Shown here in pieces: positions 47,946 to 60,889 of a stretch of 64,000 bases of DNA (positions are counted from its first letter, which is position 1; every line of letters starts with the position of its first letter). Where the stretch lies: positions 16,064,447-16,128,446 of the forward strand of contig OX421506.1 of assembly GCA_949126835.1 (NCBI GenBank), written 5' to 3'. The translations under genes and the position numbers were made by a program. Source of the DNA: Anisus vortex (taxonomy: Eukaryota; Mollusca; Gastropoda; Planorbidae). The notes under the pieces were generated by a model. The model ran no database searches. It had not been told where the DNA came from and saw only the letters and a list, made by a program, of their open reading frames with translations.

Positions 47946-49147
47946 ATAAAATGGAATATTGCATGAAGTGAATACATTAAAAAAATAATTGAATATTTCA
48001 TAAAGTAAATAAACAATGCTCTGGCTCTATGAATATGAGCTAACAGTTAGTTAGAGAGTAGACTGAAGGTTCTTTCTACCGTTAGTTATAGAGACCAAAT
48101 TTAGGCTCTACCTCCTAATATTTGCATAACGAAGTTAAAGATCTTTTTGATAAAAACCAACAGACGAAGTTTAATTTTAAAGTAAATAAATAAAAGTTAT
48201 GAGATTAAAGCTTAAAGTTAATAAAAGACAAATTTTAATATAAGAAAAAGAGAAAATGAAAAAAAAAAAGAAAAAAAAATGGTTGAGGACATAAATCAAA
48301 TCTGCAAAATATAGAGCATTTGCAATAGGCGTGGCTTAGGATTCTATATGAAGTAACTAAGTAAATAGCAGCCATGCTGGTGATGATGTTGAACACAATT
48401 TGTTATGTAACATGTCTATTTTACGCGCTAATTATAACGATGTCGTTAACATAAATCTTGTTATATATCTGTGGTGCTAGTCCTTAGTAGTCTGTCCACG
48501 AACTAAACAAGATTTTAGGCTATAATAGATTTCAATAGCTCTTGTGAAAAATTGCACAGCCTAACTTAAGCTGTAATAAGGCTGCCGTTTGTCACCCCTA
48601 GATCAAGTAAACAAACAGCATATGCTTTTTGTCACGTGATTGCAAATGCTCTATTGAGAGTTCAAAAGCGAAAAGAAAGAGTTAGCTAAAAGAAGAAACA
48701 TATATATTAAAGAGAAAAAAAAGAACAAATATATCTATATTTCTATTTACAATTTTATCGGAAGTTAAATCATAAGCAACATTAATATATATAACACTTA
48801 TAGAAAACATTAACTAAAAATTATTTTCTTTTCATTATTTTAATTTGTATACAAAGGACATATTGAATGAATCTTTTTTGATTTGTAATTTTTAAATTTA
48901 CAGTTTATTTTAAAAAGAATCAAGTGTTGAAAAATGGACGAAGAAAATTTTGTTTTTTATGTTGTTCGATATCAGGAGACGTACGGATAAAACAAGAAAC
49001 AGACACAAAATACAGACTCCAAAGATTGAAATTAGAGAGTTAGGCCTACAGACATTTAGCTCCATAATTTATCATTAACGCAACTAAATATATAACGTTT
49101 ATTGAAAACAAGACACACAACAATAAATGACTCAAAATAAAATCTGG
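47946..49147. other. 3' flank of copy 3, no gene recognised
   Basis: AT-rich. 48970-49140 aligns with the 3' flanks of copy 2 (22690-23075) and copy 1 (14870-15060): 'gacgtac.gataaaacaaga', 'aacgcaactaaa', 'aacgttta'. It probably includes the 3' UTR of copy 3. Confidence 0.5.
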
Positions 49148-49300
49148 GTCAACATTATTCGTGATTGTCCTCTATTGATGCATATAGTGTGTAGTTCGGT
49201 CAACATTATTCGTGATTGTCCTCTATTGATGCATATAGTGTGTAGTTCGGTTAACATTATTCGTGATTGTCCTCTATCGATGCATATAGTGTGTAGTTCG
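49148..49300 (-). repeat. 51-bp triplication covering the stop codon of copy 3
   Basis: Three nearly identical units starting at 49148, 49199 and 49250. On the gene strand each holds the sequence for [12 protein letters not shown] with its TAA. The most upstream unit supplies the coding end; the other two lie in the 3' UTR. Confidence 0.92.
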
Positions 49301-49332
49301 GTATTCGCGTTGGATTAGTCGCATTGATACCA
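49257..49332 (-). CDS. copy 3 terminal exon
   Basis: Acceptor gttttcag, phase 2 entry, TAA at 49259-49257. Encodes [19 protein letters not shown] and EDNHE. It lacks the KRNEPVxQIETP block of copies 1 and 2. Confidence 0.75.
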
Positions 49333-52300
49333 CTGAAAACAAAACATAAACGATCGAGTGAGGACATGATACCATGGGTGATCCAGACTTTGACAGTTTT
49401 AGTTGGCATCTATTAGCAGCAAGGCCGGATTTACCTATAAGCTAGACAATCTATAGCTTAGTGCCCCCACTGTTTTGCCCCTCCCCATCTCTTACCGCCT
49501 CCCCCCCCAAAAAAATAAATAATTATTGTCCGAGTGAGCATTCGTCATATATACTTAAATATACTGCAACATTATTTGTCCCATTCCCGCACGCCCGCAA
49601 CGTCGCATACTCTTCACCCATTTTTTTTTTCAAAAAGGTTTAAAATAAGATAAAATTGTGTAGTTTTAAAAATAATTTGTTTTAGTTTTTTCTATTTAGC
49701 GTTTTTTTTCCATTTTGGATACCGATATATCTATTATCGATAGCACTTAACATCTCTAAGTTTCTACCAGTGGCGTATTTTGGCATGTTCCACATGTTCC
49801 ATTGAAACAGGGGCCCCTACATAACAATGGGCCCCCACACATCACAAAAAGAAATTTTTTCATTTACTCCCTTACAATTTTAAGCGCTCCAGTCCAACAA
49901 ATTAAGCGCAACATAAAATTTATAATTTTAAAGAATGTAACAAGAATTAACGGCACTTTTCTAAAGGCATGATAGGGCCCCCACATAAATTTTGGAACAG
50001 GGCCCCCACAATCCTAAATACAGCCCTGGTTTCTACTATTTAGCTTGTTTAACCTGAATGGCTCCCTTTTTAAAAAGAAAAACAAAGATGTTAGGACCTA
50101 CAAAACTATACAAATATATGCAAATGCTGCCATTGGCCTAAATTATTTACTATTTTTCGTTTTAGGCTATGACTTTGATTAATTAAAAAACTGAATTTTT
50201 CGTAAATATTTTCAACAAGATTAAACTTTTTCAATGCCAAAATTACAACGATTATAATTGGTATTGATTTCTTCATTGTATTTTCGCGAATGCAACTGAA
50301 TTAACGTTTCGACTTTATATTCGATTACATTAAGGCAAAATCACATTTAACGGCTAAGTATAAAGAGGATTTAAGAACTGCAGGGTACTTCAGTCTATCT
50401 GTAGATTCCACTCCAGACCGGTCCCATATTAATAACTCACTAATAACTGACAATAGGGTCCCTGTTGAGTTGGGTAGCCAAACAGGGGAAAGTATGGCTA
50501 AGATGGTACAAGTAAATGCAAAAAGATTTTAGTAAGTGTCGAGGCCAGTCATATTACAATACTCCCAATATGTCTAACAAATACAAGGGTATGCAATAAA
50601 TAATGTTGAAGATTAACAAGTATGCTATGTATATTACATGTTCTAGTCATTCCCTGAATCTTGTTGGTAGAGCAACAGTTGACTGTTGTTTAGATGCAGT
50701 AAACTTTTTTGGAATTGTTCAAGAAATATATTAATTTTTTTCATCATCTACACATAGATGGGCAATAATGTTGTCATTCTACAACGATGATTCAAAAGTT
50801 CCAAAGTATTTGTCAAAGACTAGATTGGAAACACACTCAATGGCCACAAGGGCAATACTTGATAGTTATGATGGGATAATTTCTGCATTACAGAGAAAGG
50901 CGAAACAAGAAATCAAGCCATAAACATTTTGAATAAAATGGAGGAGTTTTAATTTATGGTACTGTTATTTTTGTGCAGTTACTTGCTGGGTGAAATTCAC
51001 AAGACTAGTCAATCAGTGCTAGACCCTAAATTAGTCTAGATGTATGTAGGAAATTATACGATTAACTTGCGGATTTTGTTATAGGTTCTAGTGATATGTT
51101 TGATCATTTTGAAAAAAAAAGCAAAGGAAAAATTGCCTGGTGCTGATTACATGAAAAGCAGATATAGAAGAAGGCGTAACAATGATGATGAAGATGATGC
51201 TTTAGACAACCTTGAGCCAAGAGACAAGTTCAGAATCAAAACATTTATACATGTGATGGATGCATTAGAGTCAAGTCTGACATAGAGGGCCTCGGTATAC
51301 AATTATGATGCGAAAAAGTTTTCATTCTTAACCAAATTAGAAGCAACAGATAAAGAGATTCGTGAAGGAGTTACTGCTTTATGCCAAACATATCCAGAAG
51401 ATGTGGACATGAATCTTGTTTGAGAAATCAAACATTTTCATCAATATGTTAGACATAGTCAAGCCTATGGTTCATATGAACATGATAGTCTGACACATCA
51501 GGATCTGTAAAGGGTAATATTTATTGATCGTATCCAATCAGCATTCCCTAATGTAGAAGTAGTATGATGGTTGCAAATTGCTCTAGAGAAAGATCTTTCT
51601 CTTAGTTGAAGAGGATAAAAAATGAATTTAGAACAACAATGACTCAAGATAAATTATGTTCCCACAGTCTCATGTGTATAGAAAGTGACAAACTACGCAG
51701 TTTATCATTTGTTGAATTGTAAATTGTGCCTTTTAAAATATTTTTTTTTTTTACCAGAGTTTGCATTTTAATTTTGTAATGAATAAAAATAACGATTTTT
51801 TATTTCACTAACTATAGGCTATACGTCTTAATTGTATTTCAGTTTAACCCTCTATGTATCCGAATATCATATTTTGCACTATCATATAATATCTGGACTT
51901 ATAAAGGTCCCCATATCTCAAATAGCTTAGGACCCCATCAGGTCTAAATCCGGCCCTGATTAGCAGTAGTGTTTGAGGTTACCGCAGTAGAAACTATAAC
52001 TGTCTACGTTTTACCCTCAGCTCTATAGTCAGAAAAGGTCTGTTTTTTTTCTTTTTATAGATGCCCTTTTAAAGATGAAAAAAAGATCTCGGTTTTAACT
52101 ATGGCTCCGTAGATAAAAAAAAGTTTATATAATTTTAGCCCTCTGTGTGGGTGATTATAAAAACTATTTTAAAAGTCATAAGTAAAGCGTGCAATGCTTT
52201 CATGATTTAAGTTTGGCCCATAGTGGGGGTAACTTGGGATATCAACAGTTGCATTAACCTAACATCAACAACTAATAAGATACTGTATTAGAGTGTGTTT

Positions 52301-55300
52301 TTAGCTAGAGAGAAAAAGAGAATAAGAGAACTCTATAGTTTTAGCTTCTACACATATATTTAGCTGCTAATATGTTTACACAAAAAACAAAAACAACGAT
52401 CTACATTATTCTCAAAATAATTGGCGTATGCTTTTAAAGGCCAACTAAGGAGATTTTTTCTCAAAACTGAGTTAATAGTTGACTTTAGTAGTAGCCTAAA
52501 TAGTATTAAAATTACTTGTTGGTGTATTGATTTATTAATAATGTCTTTGTTTTCAGAATAATCCTGAAATTGAAATGAGTCCCAATTGACGAGATTTAGA
52601 ATATCTTTGATAAGCAATCCCTTGAGAGCCATAGAGAAGTGACGTTTTACAACGGAACTAAATCATATATAAATATATTTATATATAAATGTCGTTACTA
52701 TGTATTTTTTATATTAAAGAATGTACTCACCGACAATAATAGCAGCACATTTTTACATCATCGTCTATTACACATTTGCTAGCTTTGGGGTAACGACGGC
52801 ATACACGACTCCTATCGCCGTATGGGCAGCCTGAGGGTTTAACACACGCGTTGTAATTATTTTTTTTTAAACACCATAGAAAAGAATAAAAAATAAATTA
52901 AGCCTTTTAAAAGACTAATTCGATGAGACTTTGTAGCCTATGTAGCAGCTCTTAAAAAATAAAGAAGGGAGTGTGTTGCCTAGCCGATTTGCTTATCCCC
53001 ATTTACTTCACAGGTACCCATCAGACTATGAATCAAATTCTATTTATTACTACGATTTCAGTCTATGACCTTTTTATTTTAGCTAATCGAGCGCATTACC
53101 AATAGGTCAACATATTATTTTAAACCGTTTAAATTTAAATAAATTGTGTTGATTGTTTGCTACATTTGTTGCTCGGCTCTATGCTTGTAAAGCGTATAAC
53201 TATTAGTTAACTTTGTGTTATTTAGCCTAGAGACTATATCTTTGTTCTGAGTAGTTTTTTCCTTAATTCTTAAACCGTTCTGGCCTTTCATTATGTTTGT
53301 TTACAGCGCTATACAAATATAATAATGATAATTATTAGTATTAAATAATATCTTTTTTTATAAATCTTAATAAAATATGTATCCTGGTAACAACTAAATT
53401 TTCATTTTTGAAAAGCTTTGTCTGACATAATAGATAGGCACCAGTTTAAACCCCTTCTGCCCAAGACACCTTTTCTTCTAGCTACGACAAGTGTAAATTA
53501 AAATGCTACGTCCAATGGGTAAGCAATTATTACCACTAGTATAGAACAAATCGCAGCAAGTAGTATATAATTATATGCTACGAATAGTGTATAATGAAAT
53601 GCTACGACCTATGTAAAATAAATTACTTCGACCAGTGTGAATCGAAATGCTACGACGTGTGTAAATGGAAATGATACGACCAGTGTAAATCCAAAGGCTA
53701 CGACCAGTGTAAATCGAATTGCTTCGACCAGTGTAAATCGAAATGCTACGACCAGTGTAAATGAATTGCTTTCACCAGTGTAAATTGAAATGCTACGACC
53801 AGTGTAAATCGAAATGCTACGACCATTGTAAATCGAAATGCTTTGACCAGTGTAAATCGAAATGCTACGACCATTGTAAATCGAAATGCTACGACCAGTG
53901 TAAATCAAATTGCTTCGACCAGTTCAAATTGAAATGCTACGACCAGTGTAAATCAAAATGCTACGACTAGTGTAAATCGAAATGCTACGACCAGTGTAAA
54001 TCATATTGCTTCGACCAGTGTAAATCGAAATGCTACGACCAGTGTAAATCAAATTGCTTCGACCAGTGTAAATCGAAATGCTACGACCAGTGTAAATCAA
54101 AATGCTACGACCCGTGTAAATCAAAATACTACAACCTGTGAAAAATACAATGCTACAAGCAATCTAGAAACAACTCACCTTCCATTCCAATATAGCGAGC
54201 ATTGCATGTACCACAGCAAATTTCTACTTCATAATGGTTATAGCAATCAGCATTCCTCTCACATGTAAAACCAGGAAACCATGCCTCAGTAGGCTGATTA
54301 CCAAATACACAATTGGCTAAATGAAAAGAGTTTAAAATGTGTCACAGTGAATAAAAGTGTTTTAAGAATAACACAATTCACCAAATAAATTGTATTACAC
54401 ATTTTTAGATATGTATATAAATTTAATGTATCCTAATTTTTATGACCTACAAGAATGTTGACAATTTAAACGATTTATCAACAACCTCTGTTTGACTTCT
54501 TCGTAAAAAAAAAGTGAAAATAAATCCATCTTCAGAAGACAGAACGATTCAAGAGCAATTTATAGAAAATTTAAATAATAATGGTGCGAAACAGAGGTTT
54601 AGCTTGAGGGAAACGAGCTTTTAGGTTTTTCGGATCGAAATGGCACTTTTCTATTCATATGTAGCAAACACAAACTCTGTAATTTTTGCTGACAACAACG
54701 AGAGACAAACATCTTTAATTCCGCGATAATTAGTAACAATATTTAACCCAGCGGGCACACGAGGTCGTATCGACGGGGAAAAAACGTGACTTTCACGTGT
54801 TTTCGTGGTTTCCAAGTGATTTCCTCGTCGGAACGAAGTGGAGTGTCCCGCTGGGAAGAAACAGATTTAAAACGACAAATGACATTGAGATGTGTCCAAT
54901 ATTAAGACAATCAAACATGGAAGAACTAGTTTGGGCAAAAATGATGCACCCCTTTAATTTAAACTGGAATTGAAATGTTCTTTTCAATTAATATTTCATT
55001 CATTAAGAATATCCTTCAGACATGTATGTTATGTTATTTGTGGTTAAATTTTAAGGCAAATTTCAAAAGGACTTCCCATCATCAAAAATGTCTTTTTAGG
55101 CAAGACATTTTTAAAACACATGAGAACCATTGCTCTATGTTACTGTGTGGAAATAATCTAATATATTCGAATAAATTGCGTAAGTGTGTACTAGGGATGT
55201 TAAGACTGTTTTTTTTTTAAAACCGGTTTTCGGTTGCATAAAACATGATTTCGGTTCTTCCCCACTACCCGCGCAATGTTACAAGTCACAGTCCGGAAAA

Positions 55301-58300
55301 GCCAAATGTGCGTAGTTTTGTGGGTATGTTTGAAAAATAGTTCAAACTTAATTAGTCTAGTGTTTGCAGGGCATTCAAGGGATTGATTTGTGTGAATACA
55401 ATATCATTTTGTACACTTTACCATACATTTTTTTAGAACGAAATAAATAAGAGCTGATTGATTAAAACCGATATTAGCTTTTAATAGTGATAATCAAATT
55501 TCAGATTATCGTTGACCATAATATTAAGAAGCATATGAAGAGGATGACGATGCTAATCCAGGATGTTCCTTACGCAGATACGAACTAGCCATAACAAAAC
55601 TGTTTTTCTATAGACTTAGACAAATATATATAATTTATCGTCAAAGTGAATAGAAAAGAAATGACAGTTTTAAAGGGAATAGTTACCAACAACACACTGA
55701 GGACTTAAGCATGTTCTTAATTGCCCGAATTGTACTTCGCCGAACAGCCAAAGCAAGGGTTCGCTTGTTAAATTGCTCGACTTTCGTCGTTTTCGCGCTT
55801 AACCGGGCGATCTATTGCTCGACAAGCGACATCTCGAGGGGTATCGGCGAGCCAAATTCGGGCGAACGATTGCTTCGTCGACATGTTGACGAAGCCGCCT
55901 ATTGATTGGCTAAATAGATCACGTTCATTATGCGAAAAGGCACCAAAATGTCCTAGTCTTAATGAAATAAAAATAGCGTCTACACAAGACAATCAGCTGC
56001 CAGAGCTGTCAGAGGACAGTCTAGCAATATTCATAGATGCATGGGAAAATACTCCATGTCTGTGGAACCCACTCCATCGGGACTATAAAAATAAGGGTGA
56101 AAAAACCAAGGCCTTGAACAATATTGCCAAAAATCTGTGTGCAATGTAATAGCAACACCCAAAGCTTCTTCGTCTGTGAGCGCAGCCTTTTTGCAGCAAT
56201 ATTAACATCCGGCAGTTCGCCTCAGTGCTAAAAATAGACCAGTTAAAAACAGGAGCACCATTTCGCTGAGCTTCCTAGCTCGCCCTAATGTCGGCGAAAG
56301 TGCACGAGCCCATTTAAGAGCAAACAGTAGCTCTTGCAAATTGAACAATACCTGATTCGACCGAAACTAGTTCGGGCAATTAAGAACATGCTTAAGACTT
56401 AAAGAATAATGTATAGAAAGGTTTCGCGTAGCACCAATCAAAAGAATGTGTATTTAATCTTATCTTTTTTCAAGAACTGTTTTGTGAAAATCCAACATTA
56501 TTTATTAATAAACTAACCCTTAGAAACAAAGTTTTTATTATACTCCCTTTTTTTGTAAACTAAGTTTATATTTAAATTACATTTTGATAGAATAAGCTAA
56601 ATAAAAGTGATATCATACCTTATGAATTTCCACACTAAAATGTTGCGCAACCTTTTTTTCTAGCTATGGCCCGCAAAAACCATAAAAAGTTGGACTGGCA
56701 TTTTCAACGTGAAACCAAAGCATAGACCATTATTTTATCTATGAAGTGTTGGTTAAGTTTTAAAAAAATCATAGTTATAGTATAATTACGTTTTTTAACA
56801 TAAAATTTGATAGAATATATTGTTAGTCGCTACAAGTAAGCTGCCCAAGTTTCAGCTCGATTGGTCGACAGGAAAAGGTCTGAAATTTGAAGCAAAAATA
56901 AGCAAGAAGACAAGCAGACAAGCAGACAATCTAACAAGCAGACAAGCAGACGGACATCGAAAGTTAATATAAAGGGATTAAAAAGGGCTTGCTACTTTAA
57001 GTAATGATTATTTTCGGTTTCAAAACCGAAATCCAGTATTTCGGTTTTTGTTTAACGTATTAGTGTACACTAAAGCAAAGTTCGTTTGCCAGACAATTCG
57101 TCTACCACAACAGTTCGTCTGCCAGACAATTCATCTACCGCGACAATTTGTCTGCCAGACAATTCGTTTACCGCGACAGTTCGTCTGCCAGACAATTCGT
57201 TTACCGCGACAGTTAGTATGCTATACAATTCGTCTACCGCAACAGTTTGTCTGCCAGACATTTCGTCTACCGCAACAGTTCGTCTACCAGACGATTGGTC
57301 TACCACAACAATTCGTCTGCCAGACAATTGGTCTACCGCGATAGTTCGTCTGCCAGACAATTCGTATACCGCGACATTTCGTCTTCCAGACAATTCGTCT
57401 ACCGCATTAGTACGTCTGCCAGACAATTCGTCTACCGCAACAGATCGTCTGCCAGAAAATTCGTCTACCACAACAGTTCGTCTTCCAAACAAATAGTCTA
57501 CTGTGACAATTCGTCTACTGTGACAATTCGTCTGTCAGACAATTTGTCTGCCACAACAGGTCGTCTGCCAGACAATTCATCTATCGCGACAATTTGTCTG
57601 CCAGACAATTCGTTTACCGCGACAGTTCGTCTGCCAGACAATTCGTTTACCGCGACAATTAGTCTGCTATACAATTCGTCTACTGCAACAGTTTGTCTGA
57701 CAGACAATTCGTCTACCGCAACAGTTCGTCTACCAGACAATTGGTCTACCACAACAATTCGTCTGCCAGACAATTGGTCTACCGCGACAGTTCGTCTGCC
57801 AGGCAATTCGTATACGGCCACCATTCGTCTGCCAGACAATTCGTCTACCGCATTAGTACGTTTGCCAGACAATTCGTCTAACGCAACAGTTCGTCTGCCA
57901 GAAAATTCGTCTACCACAACAGTTCGTCTTTTAAACAATTCGTCTACTGTGACAGTTTGTCTGTCAGACAATTCGTCTGCCGCAACAGTTTGTCTGCCTT
58001 ACAATTCGTCTACCGCGACAGTTCGTCTGCCAGACAATTCGTATACCGCAACATTTCGTCTGCCAGAAAATTCGTCTACCACAACAGTTCGTCTGCCAGA
58101 CAATTCGTCTACTTCGACAGTTCGTCTGCCAGACAATTCGTCTACCGCAACAGTTCGTCTGCCAGACGATTCGCCTACAACGACAGTTCGTCTTCCAAAC
58201 AATTCGTCTAATGTGACAGTTCGACTGCCAGGCAATTCGTATACCACGACAGTTCGTCTTCCAAACAATTCGTCTACTGTGACAGTTCGTCTGCCGGAAA

Positions 58301-60760
58301 ATTCGTCTACCCACAACAGTTCGTCTGCCAGACAATTCATCTGCCACAAAATTTTGTCTGCAAGACAATTCGTCTAGCGCGGCATATTATTGACATTGCA
58401 TTTTACATTGACCGCTTAGGTCTTACACAAACTCCTTAATCGCATTAATGTATTTTTTTTTTACTGTTACCTGGTTATTTTTGGTTAAGTGCATTCTATT
58501 ATAACTTACAAGTAATGTTAGTTGGGGCTGTACTGTCTGGTACACATAGTCCTCTCTGGCACCTCTAGATAATGTAATAAAAATATAGATCAATATGGAT
58601 TGTCATTTTAACATATAATTTTTTTTTAAAGACATTAGCAATTTGCATCAATAGTCTGTTTTTACGTTTAAAATGACTGCCCAACTTTTTATCATTATTC
58701 GATCGATTGTGCTAAAAATAGATGAGAAAAAACGATGCGCTCAGATAATTTTTTTATGACGTCACCAAATTTTGCGTATTTATGCTAAATTAACTTTATA
58801 GCGGGAAATGTTTAAAGACCAAGTGAAGAGCTTTTTATCAAAATTGAGGAAACATTTTATTTCGATAGTAAATAGTGTATCCAGCAACTGAATGTTAATA
58901 AAAATCATTTTTACAAAATATCAAAGATAAATTTTAAGTAATTAGTTCAATATTTGCACTGAAAAGTCTGTGTTTTTCGGAGGAAAAGTCCAAATCTCGT
59001 AGCTATTTGAGATGTTTTTATTTCCGGCAACATAGGAAAGTGACGTAAGAGAAAGGATTCCGACTAGGAAAAATGAATATTGTCACGTGTTTTGAATCTA
59101 TTGCCACATGTTTTGAATCTTTTCCCGGTTCTTACTTTTAACAAAATGGTTAAATATAGATTGATAGCGTCGAGTTTTATTTATTTATTTCTTTTCTCTG
59201 ACGTCACTGCCGTATGAGGCTATTCCAAATCTCGTTCCTTTGAGAAAAACCTCTTCACTTGGTCTTTAATAAGAAGGGAACAAAATTTCGTTTTAATTAG
59301 CGTCGTAATTTGTCGCGGGTTATATTTAAATTGTTTGAATTCCAGAAAAGAAAATACTTCATCACTGCTTAAGACTATCGTTTATAACTGCATGGGTAGT
59401 TACAGTGTATTTGAAATTTATTTTAACCAGTTCGGAGACCTGGGCACATATGTTTGTCAATCAATAAGCAGTTATTTAATTACAATTTTTTTACCTTTCC
59501 GACATCACACACCATTCCTTCGGAAGCATAAGCAACTACAAAGTGAGGTCCTCCGGCGGACGTGTGGCATGGGATGTATTTACATACGTTGTCTCCACTT
59601 GGGTACACGTGGTTGTGATATCTATAGGCCTATTGAGACAAAACAAATCAGAGCAGAACAATGGTTTTAGCTTGTGATATCTATAGGCCTATTGAGACAA
59701 AACAAATCAGAGCAGAACAATGGTTTTAGCTTGTGATATCTATAGGCCTATTGAGACAAATCAGAGCAGAACAATGGTTTTAGCTTGTGATATCTATAGG
59801 CCTATTGAGACAAATCAGAGCATAACAATGGTTTTAGCTTTTGGTGCATATTATGGAGCCCAGTGGTCGAGCGGGCAGCGCGCTCGACTAGTGTACCGAA
59901 GGTCCTGGTTTTGAATCCTGATTTTTTTTTCCCCTGGGACCTGAGGGTGTTCTTGAGTCTAAACAGCTCTGATGGGTACCCGACACTAGTTGGGGTAAAG
60001 TAAAAGCGTCTGGGCATTGTGCTGGCCACACATCCCCTAATATGTCGTGACCACAGAAATTGGTGAACGCTGCTTCTACAGCTATATGATCAGTTTGGTC
60101 CCAAGGGTACTTTACTTTTCCTTTTTTTTAGGGGGGGGGGCGGGGCAAATTGATAGTCAGTATAGGAATATAAGGGGAAAATAACAACTTTACTAAACAA
60201 CTAATAATGAATTACTTGCCAAGAAAAAATTGCACTAGATTGTATAAAGTGTACATTAAAAAAAATTTTAAAGTATTAAAAGACAATACTTTACTATTTT
60301 ATTAAATCAAAAAATTCTGATTAAACAATCATGCCTTCTACATATTATATGAGTTTATGTTATAATTTCAAAATCATTTCTACCCCTTGTATAAAATCAA
60401 TTCTATTAATTAAAAATTAATACAAAATAATTACGCTCATCCTTTAAGCTTAAGGTTTTACTTTTACTTACTTAAATTTTAAACCTAACCCATGCCATTG
60501 TGTAAAAATGAATACAATATTACAAATTGCATTGAGAAAAAATTCATACTCTCATCATGTATGCTATTGACCTATTCCTATATCTTCGACAAATGGTGTC
60601 AACGTCCAACATCTGACCAGTGTATGACCCATACCTTAGCGTTGGTTTTGTGGAGTTGGGGTTGGTGGTCAAAAGGCAGCGAGATACTTGGTCAGTAGCT
60701 CTATAAATACATAAATAATAGTGCGCCTGTAAAAAAAAGATAACTACACCTGTTGTACTA

Positions 60761-60797
<37 letters not shown>

Positions 60798-60812
60798 CAT
60801 GTATCTGATCTG

Positions 60813-60889
<77 letters not shown>

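Larger units (their letters stand above)
49420..51958 (+). mobile_element. hAT transposon (ZMYM1-like transposase), degenerate
   Basis: Begins CAAGGCCGGATTTACC, ends GGTCTAAATCCGGCCCTG, imperfect inverted ends. Flanked by ATTAGCAG on both sides (49412-49419, 51959-51966). Length 2539 bp with a nested MITE. In the last intron of copy 3, opposite strand. Confidence 0.9.

Noticed and set aside
53609..54124. Cys-rich repeat ORF (CYDQCKSK) next to a Cys-rich exon
   Set aside because: Tempting as a Cys-rich domain, but it is the 24-bp minisatellite just inside the intron after a good donor site, and it is open on both strands.
57086..58377. Long ORFs on both strands with [15 protein letters not shown] repeats, resembling a secreted Ser/Thr-rich protein
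   Set aside because: They are caused by a 33-bp tandem repeat whose period is a multiple of 3, open in several frames on both strands and lying within an intron.
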